From an uncultured Odoribacter sp. (GTDB lineage: Bacteria > Bacteroidota > Bacteroidia > Bacteroidales > Marinifilaceae), in assembly GCA_934725835.1 (NCBI GenBank), contig CAKVCR010000216.1:1-5080 (forward strand): a stretch of 5,080 nucleotides of DNA. Direction: 5' to 3'. Numbering within the stretch: the stretch's first letter is position 1; every line of letters begins with the position of its first letter. Position numbers and translations under genes: made by a program. Positions 1 through 5,080 of this stretch are shown here, one piece after another. The notes beneath the pieces are model-generated. The model made no database searches, was not told the DNA's origin, and was given only the letters and a program-made list of their open reading frames with translations.

Positions 1-726
1 GCTTTAACTCGTCCAAAGACGGAATTGTACCTTCGGCCTTATTCGCCTAAAGTAAATAAAGATGGTAGTATTTCTTTAGCTGATATAGGAGCATTCATAT
101 TTTTAGTATTGGGGGATATGGGAGTTGAAATTGAAAGTAGTGGGCAATATGAATTCGGCGAACAAAGAGTTTTGGGTAATAATTCTGAAGATGTAGCAAG
201 TCCATTTTCACTTCAAAATTATCCAGTATGGCAACCTTATAATCGTATAAATGTAAAATATCTGTATCGTGATTATACAGAACCTAAAGAATCCAGTCTT
301 TCTGCAATTAATGAAGGGAAACTTTTACACGAGATATTCAAGTCAATTTGTAATATAAATGATGTAGAACAAGCAGTTACTCAAGTATATCTTTGTGGTC
401 TTATTCGTAGTGATGAGAAAAAAAAATATAGTACGCAGATACTAAAATATCTTGAATTACCTCAAGTTTACGATTGGTTTCATCCAGAGAATAGGATAAT
501 TAATGAGCGGGATATTCTTTTCCCCGGAGGTCGTAAGGCACGTCCTGATAGAGTTGTCGAACGTGATGGCAAGGTAGTTGTTATTGATTATAAATTTGGA
601 CAAAGTGAAGATAATAAATATCTCAGTCAGGTACGTTTTTATTGTAAGACACTTCGTGAAATGGGATATTTGCAAGTTGTAGGCTATGTGTGGTATGTGA
701 AATTAGGTAAAATCGTAAATGTTTGA
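1..726 (+). CDS. UvrD/AddA-like helicase with C-terminal PD-(D/E)XK nuclease (3' end only)
   Basis: This is the last 241 codons of a larger gene that begins before the window; the frame is open at base 1. The first residues read ALTRPKTELYL, which resembles superfamily 1 helicase motif VI (usual form VALTRAK-ELY), so the helicase core lies just upstream. A RecB/AddA-type nuclease domain follows. Counting from the window edge, its motifs are GKLLHEIF with His110, Glu169 in NERDIL, Asp183 in RPDRVV, Asp196 and Lys198 in VIDYK, and Gln210/Tyr214 in QVRFY. The complete catalytic set suggests an active nuclease. Family knowledge: such proteins process double-strand DNA ends for recombination repair, usually with an AddB-like partner, which is not visible here. 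It ends at TGA 724-726, 21 nt before a terminator, so it is the last gene of its unit. A UvrD-like helicase-nuclease outside true AddA remains possible, so no symbol is given. Confidence 0.88.
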   Translation, partial: ALTRPKTELYLRPYSPKVNKDGSISLADIGAFIFLVLGDMGVEIESSGQYEFGEQRVLGNNSEDVASPFSLQNYPVWQPYNRINVKYLYRDYTEPKESSLSAINEGKLLHEIFKSICNINDVEQAVTQVYLCGLIRSDEKKKYSTQILKYLELPQVYDWFHPENRIINERDILFPGGRKARPDRVVERDGKVVVIDYKFGQSEDNKYLSQVRFYCKTLREMGYLQVVGYVWYVKLGKIVNV

Positions 727-746
727 TGATACTGTATAAATAAAAT

Positions 747-770
747 AAACCCCAAAATTTTTTGGGGTTT
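747..770. terminator. Bidirectional intrinsic terminator between convergent genes
   Basis: AAACCCCAAAA (747-757) is perfectly complementary to TTTTGGGGTTT (760-770), giving an 11-bp stem with four G:C pairs around a 2-nt TT centre; in RNA the inner A:U pairs probably open to a larger loop. The A and T runs flanking the G/C core give a U-rich 3' side in either direction. On the - strand the stem is followed by ATTTTATTTA, and on the + strand by ACTTTATATA. It sits 20 nt past the helicase-nuclease stop and 18 nt past the ftcD stop, as expected for a terminator shared by two converging transcripts. Confidence 0.85.
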
Positions 771-788
771 ACTTTATATAGAGTTACA

Positions 789-2489
789 CTAGATTTTCGA
801 ATTTACAATTTCAAGAATTTCAGTTTCTAATGCATTTGCTTTAGCGACAATTTCAGCACCTTGATTGATGATATCAGCAGCGAAAGCTTTATCTTCCAAC
901 CCTGCAGCATTAATCTTCACATTTAAGAAAGCTCCCATAACACCGGCACGTGCTGCTAATGCACCAACTCCTGCATCAGTTACAGAATTTGGATTACCGA
1001 TTTCTGCCATAGCTTTAGCTACAGACATGCATTCGTAACACAAACGTAAAGTTTTAAATGGGACTTCTGTTGCATAACGAGTGGCATTTTGTACAGCTTG
1101 TTGACGAGCGGCTTTTTCTTCTTCTGTTTTTTTGGGAAGACTAAAAGCATCCATGATTTTATTAAATGCATTTGTATCTTCGTCCACCAATTTCATCAAC
1201 TCACTCTGATAGGCTTTCCCTTTTTCTGCCCAATCACTAAATTCTTCCCAACGTTCATCCCAACCACGCTTATGTGAGGAAAGGTTGGCTACCATTGTTC
1301 CTAACGCAGATCCTAATGCACCCATGTATGCAGAAATAGAACCACCACCAGGAGCTGGAGATTCAGAAGCAGTTTCATCAGCAAAGTCTGTCAAATTCAT
1401 ATCAATTAGACGTTTCTTTCCTTTCATTGCTTCGTCCTCAAGGATATATTCAATAATTTTTTTATGCGGATCAAAAGGATAAAGTTCATCCAATCCTAAT
1501 GATTTAACTGCAATTTTAATTAATTCTTTATCTGAAACTCCTGTTGAACGCTGTTGTTTACGCAAGAAATAACGTCCGGCTTCCAACATAGCATTTAAAG
1601 GAAGTACACCAACTAATTCAGAACCGGTAACACGAATTCCGCGATCTGCAGCTTTACGGCATACTTCATCAAAAGCTTCATGCATAGAAGTTATGGAAAT
1701 ATCTGTCAGATTCATAGAAATCTGTGCAATTCCATATTCTTCAATGTACCAACCAATCGCTTTTACAGATTTCAATGTACCTGGAATCATAACAGGCTTA
1801 CCATTTTCATCTAATACTTTTTTACCTGTGATAGGATTGCCTTCGCGTTTTACACGTCCTCTTTCACGTACGTCAAAAGCAATAGAATTTGCACGACGTG
1901 TAGAAGTGGTATTTAAATTGACATTGTAGGCAACTAAGAAGTTACGTGCACCAACGGCTGTAGCTCCTGTTTTTGCAGTCCATTCATTTAATTCGCGAGG
2001 ACCAAAGTCAGGATGCCATTTTTCGCTTGATAAGCGCTCGCCCAAAGCTTCATATTCACCTGCACGACAGGTTGCTAAGTTTTTACGTTCTGGTGCGAAT
2101 GCCGCATTTTCGTAACAATATACAGGTATGTTCAATTCTTCTCCAATACGTTTTGCTAATTTACGTGCATACTCTATTGTTTCATCCATTGTGATATTAG
2201 ATACAGGAACTAACGGGCATACATCAGTTGCACCAAAACGAGGGTGAGCACCTTTATGTTTAGTCATGTCAATTAATTCTGCAGCTTTTTTTACAGCACG
2301 GAAAGCTGCTTCGCAAATAGGTTCAGGTTCTCCAACCATAGTTACAACAGTACGGTTTGTCGCTTTACCTGGGTCAACATCAATCACACTGATGCCTTCA
2401 ACAGTTTTCATTGCATCTGTAATTTGATTGATGATGTGCATGTCATTACCTTCACTGAAATTAGGTACACACTCAATTAACTTTTTCAT
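789..2489 (-). CDS. ftcD: Bifunctional glutamate formiminotransferase / formimino-THF cyclodeaminase
   Basis: This 566-residue protein performs the last two steps of histidine degradation in the cytoplasm. The formiminotransferase half (EC 2.1.2.5, about residues 1-335) starts MKKLIECVPNFSEG and carries KHKGAHPRFGATDVCPLVP. Its His82 matches the catalytic histidine of mammalian FTCD by both position and context. The cyclodeaminase half (EC 4.3.1.4, about 362-566) opens with SPAPGGGSISA (377-387) and includes VDEDTNAF (435-442). Recalled mammalian FTCD is 541 residues; most of the difference is an extra stretch at about 214-236. The ATG at 2489-2487 is chosen because the conserved N-terminus begins there. 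The leader is A/T-rich with no Shine-Dalgarno match, which is common in Bacteroidota. It lies 53 nt after hutI, probably co-transcribed with it, and ends at TAG just before the terminator. No frameshift or missing motif is seen. Confidence 0.96.
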   Translation of the reverse strand: MKKLIECVPNFSEGNDMHIINQITDAMKTVEGISVIDVDPGKATNRTVVTMVGEPEPICEAAFRAVKKAAELIDMTKHKGAHPRFGATDVCPLVPVSNITMDETIEYARKLAKRIGEELNIPVYCYENAAFAPERKNLATCRAGEYEALGERLSSEKWHPDFGPRELNEWTAKTGATAVGARNFLVAYNVNLNTTSTRRANSIAFDVRERGRVKREGNPITGKKVLDENGKPVMIPGTLKSVKAIGWYIEEYGIAQISMNLTDISITSMHEAFDEVCRKAADRGIRVTGSELVGVLPLNAMLEAGRYFLRKQQRSTGVSDKELIKIAVKSLGLDELYPFDPHKKIIEYILEDEAMKGKKRLIDMNLTDFADETASESPAPGGGSISAYMGALGSALGTMVANLSSHKRGWDERWEEFSDWAEKGKAYQSELMKLVDEDTNAFNKIMDAFSLPKKTEEEKAARQQAVQNATRYATEVPFKTLRLCYECMSVAKAMAEIGNPNSVTDAGVGALAARAGVMGAFLNVKINAAGLEDKAFAADIINQGAEIVAKANALETEILEIVNSKI

Positions 2490-2542
2490 ATCAATGTTGT
2501 TTATTATTTAAAAATCTATATTATATACGGTCGAACTATGTA

Positions 2543-3796
2543 TCAATATTGTTCACCTTTTAAAAATATCATTTCTACTAAATCTGCGGTATAGGCATAT
2601 GGGAGATATTCAATACCTGCTATCGGTGTAGTAATATAGAAATTGGCAAATTTCCCAACTGCTATACTTCCGACTTCTTCTTGTACACCCATCGCATATG
2701 CAGAGTTGATAGTTGTTGCGTTAATAACCTCTTCCGGTAACATTTTATAGTTAACACATCCAAGAGACATGACAAATTTCATATTACCAGAAGGAGAAGA
2801 ACCCGGATTATAATCAGAAGCAAGGGCCACAGGAAGTCCTGCATCTATCATTTTTCGTACAGGAGAATAAGGCATATTTAAGAAAAATGCAGCACCTGGC
2901 AATACTGTTGGCATGGTTTCACTACCCAATAAACAAGCGATTTCTTCATCTCCAACATATTCCAAATGGTCAACAGAAAGAGCATTGTATTTTACTCCAA
3001 CTTGAATACCACCCGAGTAGTCTAGTTCGTTGGCGTGTATCTTCGCACGCATTCCATATTTCATCCCTGCATTTAGCATACGATCTGTATCTTCAACAGT
3101 AAAGAATCCTTTATCACAAAATACATCAATATAGTCTGCCAAATCCTCTGAGGCAACCATTGGTATCATTTCGTTGATAATCAAGTCAACATACTCAGTC
3201 TGGCGACCTTTGTATTCAGCAGGTACAGCATGTGCTCCCAAAAATGTTGATTTAATCAAAAGAGGTGTATCTTCCTTCAAACGGCGAATAACACGTAGCA
3301 TTTTCATTTCACTTTCAGTGTCAAGTCCATAACCGCTTTTGATTTCAACTGCACCGGTTCCGTATCCTGCGATTTCTTGAATGCGTTGATAAGCCGCATC
3401 GTAAAGTTCATCTTCGCTTGCTTTACGAATACGTTCAGCTGAATTTAGAATCCCTCCGCCACGTTTGGCTATTTCTTCATACGAAAGACCACGTATCTTG
3501 TCAATATATTCCACTTCACGGCTTCCTGCATAAACTAAATGCGTATGAGAGTCACAATAGGATGGCATAACCAATCGTCCCGTTGCATCAATCTCCTTTA
3601 CTACATCTCCTCCTGCATATATTTTCTCCGTATCTAAATCTTTCATCTCGCCAAAATCGGCGATTTTGTCATCTTCAACCAATAACCATGCATTAGGAAT
3701 TGTATCCAGATGCGACATTTCTTTACCAGCGACCCATGTACGAGGATTCTTTTCAACTTGCACTAACTGTTTGATATTTATTATCAATGTCTTCAT
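2543..3796 (-). CDS. hutI: Imidazolonepropionase (imidazolone-5-propionate amidohydrolase)
   Basis: This cytoplasmic amidohydrolase (EC 3.5.2.7) hydrolyses 4-imidazolone-5-propionate to N-formimino-L-glutamate, the substrate of FtcD next door. The 417-residue length matches known HutI (about 400-420). Visible motifs include CDSHTHLVYAGSRE (metal ligands His84 and His86), GGGILNSAERIR (113-124), KSGYGLD (153-159), FLGAHAVP with His189, KIHANELD with His254 and Glu257, SVDHLEY with His277, and ALASDYNPGSSP with Asp328. The predicted metal site is His84, His86, His254 and Asp328, with Glu257 and His277 around the catalytic water. These sit a few residues beyond the equivalents I recall for Bacillus subtilis HutI. 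The ATG at 3796-3794 is supported by a good ribosome binding site 7 nt upstream. It is the first gene of a probable hutI-ftcD unit and starts 111 nt after the rodA stop. No defect is seen. Confidence 0.97.
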   Translation of the reverse strand: MKTLIINIKQLVQVEKNPRTWVAGKEMSHLDTIPNAWLLVEDDKIADFGEMKDLDTEKIYAGGDVVKEIDATGRLVMPSYCDSHTHLVYAGSREVEYIDKIRGLSYEEIAKRGGGILNSAERIRKASEDELYDAAYQRIQEIAGYGTGAVEIKSGYGLDTESEMKMLRVIRRLKEDTPLLIKSTFLGAHAVPAEYKGRQTEYVDLIINEMIPMVASEDLADYIDVFCDKGFFTVEDTDRMLNAGMKYGMRAKIHANELDYSGGIQVGVKYNALSVDHLEYVGDEEIACLLGSETMPTVLPGAAFFLNMPYSPVRKMIDAGLPVALASDYNPGSSPSGNMKFVMSLGCVNYKMLPEEVINATTINSAYAMGVQEEVGSIAVGKFANFYITTPIAGIEYLPYAYTADLVEMIFLKGEQY

Positions 3797-3803
3797 ATAT
3801 TGT

Positions 3804-3809
3804 TCCTTT
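3804..3809 (-). promoter_or_regulatory. Ribosome binding site of hutI
   Basis: Read on the - strand this is AAAGGA, followed by 7 nt (ACAATAT) and then the hutI ATG. It is a clear Shine-Dalgarno-like match at a good distance and fixes the hutI start. ftcD, the next gene of the unit, has no comparable purine run before its ATG. Confidence 0.65.
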
Positions 3810-3836
3810 ATATCGTTAAAGCGATGCGAATGTATT

Positions 3837-3863
3837 AAAAAAAAAGGATATAACCTTGTTTTC
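3837..3863 (-). terminator. Possible weak intrinsic terminator after rodA
   Basis: On the - strand, AAGG (3857-3854), a 6-nt TTATAT loop and CCTT (3847-3844) form a short hairpin that runs into nine consecutive T (3845-3837). Beyond a C/T mismatch, four more A:T pairs can extend the stem. It lies about 45 nt past the rodA stop and 40 nt before the hutI start, where a rodA terminator would be expected. Only two G:C pairs hold the stem, and using the A:T extension consumes part of the T run, so read-through from rodA into hutI is quite possible. The T run could instead be an A/T-rich element of a hutI promoter. Confidence 0.3.
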
Positions 3864-3907
3864 TACTATATTAAAAACGATTGCGAAAACAGCTAGGTGT
3901 TCCATTA

Positions 3908-5080
3908 TTAACTAAACACTTGCAAGCGATTGGCATCTAAGCGTAGGAATATGAATATCAGAATGGTGAAAGCCCAAAGCGAAGAACCTCCGTAACTGAA
4001 AAAGGGGAGAGGTATTCCTATTACAGGCGCAACACCTATGGTCATTCCTATGTTAACAGCTACATGGAAGAAGAGTATACTGGCTACTCCATAGCCATAT
4101 ATACGCGAAAAAGCAGTGCGTTGCCTTTCTGCTAATATTATAATCCTAAGAATAAATGCCATCAGCAAACCTATTACCAAGGTTGTGCCGACAAAGCCCC
4201 ATTCTTCACCTACAGTGCAGAATATAAAGTCAGTATCTTGTTCTGGAACGAAATTGAATTTTGTCTGTGTACCTTCTAAATAACCTTTACCCCAAAATCC
4301 TCCTGAACCGATGGCTATTTCTGATTGGTATACATTATATCCTGCTCCTTGAAGATCACTTTCAATGCCTAACAAATTGTTGATGCGATCTTTTTGATGT
4401 GGTTGTAGTTTCTCAAATGCAGTATCAACACCGATACTGGCAGACAGGCAAAGCCATGAGGCTAACAGAACCCATAGAATGTTTTTCATGCGACGTTTAT
4501 ATATGAAATATATGCCGATTAGAGAGGCTAAAGTATATACACCCAATAATAAATAGTGCTCTGAAACAGTCCAATCTAATAACCATTTTAAGAAAAGTGT
4601 GAAAGCAAACCCCAATATAATGAAAGCTAGAATTCTGTAAAATTCATGTTTGTTTTGTCGATAATATAGAAATGCAAGCAAAGAACCAATAATAATCATA
4701 CTTAGGATAACAAGGGGAGGATAGAGTAGGGTAAATATAAAAATAACTATAAATAAAAAATAGAGCAATAATATAGAACCATGTAAACCTTCTCTATACA
4801 TGACGAATATAAAAGAACTGTATACCAATGCAGAGCCAGTATCATTTTGTAAGATGATTAGCCCTGCCGGTAATGCCAATACAACCATAATCAATAATAG
4901 GCTACTTAAACGCATTATCTTAAAACCGTGTCGATTCATAATGTTTGCAACTGCCAAACAAGTTGCAAACTTTCCGAATTCTGCAGGTTGAATGCGTAAT
5001 CCTGCAATGTCAAACCACGAACGGGCTCCTTTAGATTCCACTCCAAATATTAATACAGCAATTAAAGCACTAATAATTAG
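3908..5080 (-). CDS. rodA: RodA, SEDS-family peptidoglycan polymerase (5' end cut by window)
   Basis: RodA (also MrdB) is the membrane glycosyltransferase that polymerises lipid II for cell elongation with its partner PBP2. The window holds 390 codons; the frame stays open to the edge, and by comparison with E. coli RodA roughly 75-80 N-terminal residues are missing. Counting from the edge, motifs are SKGARSWFDI (16-25) and IQPAEFGK (30-37). Next come GAGYNVYQSEIAIGSGG (245-261) and FVPEQDTDFIF, whose Asp284 matches the essential E. coli Asp262. GIPLPFFSYGGSS (355-367) is the C-terminal SEDS signature. About ten hydrophobic segments are visible. Between the LQNDTGS motif (77-83) and GAGY there are about 170 residues, against about 70 in E. 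coli, adding roughly four membrane segments (about 100-218). It ends at TAA, 111 nt before hutI. It is usually clustered with mre genes and mrdA, which would lie beyond the right edge (inference). Confidence 0.95.
   Translation of the reverse strand, partial: LIISALIAVLIFGVESKGARSWFDIAGLRIQPAEFGKFATCLAVANIMNRHGFKIMRLSSLLLIMVVLALPAGLIILQNDTGSALVYSSFIFVMYREGLHGSILLLYFLFIVIFIFTLLYPPLVILSMIIIGSLLAFLYYRQNKHEFYRILAFIILGFAFTLFLKWLLDWTVSEHYLLLGVYTLASLIGIYFIYKRRMKNILWVLLASWLCLSASIGVDTAFEKLQPHQKDRINNLLGIESDLQGAGYNVYQSEIAIGSGGFWGKGYLEGTQTKFNFVPEQDTDFIFCTVGEEWGFVGTTLVIGLLMAFILRIIILAERQRTAFSRIYGYGVASILFFHVAVNIGMTIGVAPVIGIPLPFFSYGGSSLWAFTILIFIFLRLDANRLQVFS

Noticed and set aside
25..726. A complete nuclease gene starting at the TTG at position 25
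   Set aside because: The frame is open to base 1 and the residues before this TTG already match helicase motif VI, so the TTG is an internal leucine codon of a longer protein.
1..726. Part of an anti-phage defence system, since helicase-nuclease proteins occur in such islands
   Set aside because: The motif set is the common RecB/AddA repair type and the visible neighbours are housekeeping or catabolic genes, with no toxin, methylase, reverse transcriptase or mobile element. The upstream side is not visible, so this is not excluded, only unsupported.
1089..1929. Short + strand reading frames of 60-80 codons opposite ftcD
   Set aside because: They overlap strongly conserved ftcD coding sequence, show no recognisable domains, and their composition is what antisense of this gene would give. 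Similar short frames opposite hutI, rodA and the nuclease were dropped for the same reason.
2490..2542. A separate ftcD promoter with TAGATTTT as a TAnnTTTG-like -7 box
   Set aside because: The box has one mismatch and the only TTG-like element upstream (TTCG) is about 13 nt away rather than about 19-21. The short gap fits co-transcription with hutI better.
3812..3825. ATCG...CGAT inverted repeat as an operator or leader hairpin for hutI
   Set aside because: Four base pairs around a 6-nt loop occurs readily by chance, and no second copy is found before ftcD or elsewhere in the window.
3827..3834. TACATTCG on the - strand as a -7 box for hutI
   Set aside because: It has one mismatch to TAnnTTTG and no TTG or TTTG lies at the expected distance upstream, so it is not listed as a promoter.
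3908..5041. rodA starting at the GTG at 5041-5039
   Set aside because: The frame continues to the window edge as a hydrophobic segment ending in LIFG, matching the membrane helix that precedes the SKGA motif in RodA. The GTG is an internal valine codon.

Overview
The window looks like chromosomal DNA from a member of Bacteroidota, most likely order Bacteroidales; the genus cannot be fixed from the sequence. The clues are A+T-rich DNA (judged by eye, not counted), a long RodA with extra membrane segments, a fused formiminotransferase-cyclodeaminase with a Bacteroidota-like length, A/T-rich leaders, and no recognisable sigma-70 type -35/-10 pairs.

Layout from left to right. The + strand carries the 3' end of a large UvrD/AddA-like helicase-nuclease gene (1-726). 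A strong bidirectional terminator follows (747-770). The rest is on the - strand. Read in the direction of transcription, from the right edge leftward, it is rodA (5' end cut off by the window, stop at 3908), a 111-nt gap with a possible weak terminator, hutI (3796 to 2543), a 53-nt gap, and ftcD (2489 to 789), which runs into the shared terminator. There are no RNA genes, insertion sequences, CRISPR arrays or gene-free stretches over 300 bases.

hutI and ftcD together cover the last three reactions of histidine breakdown. HutI opens imidazolonepropionate to N-formimino-glutamate. FtcD moves the formimino group to tetrahydrofolate, releasing glutamate, and then deaminates it to 5,10-methenyl-tetrahydrofolate and ammonia. 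The two upstream enzymes, histidine ammonia-lyase and urocanate hydratase, are not here. The terminator after ftcD and rodA before hutI leave no room for them in this transcription unit. RodA (cell-wall elongation) and the helicase-nuclease (recombination repair) are unrelated neighbours.

I looked for an undescribed system and do not see one. All four genes are recognisable housekeeping or catabolic families. The points most worth a second look are the membrane insertion in RodA, the two-gene hut unit separated from hutH/hutU, and the insertion in the formiminotransferase domain.
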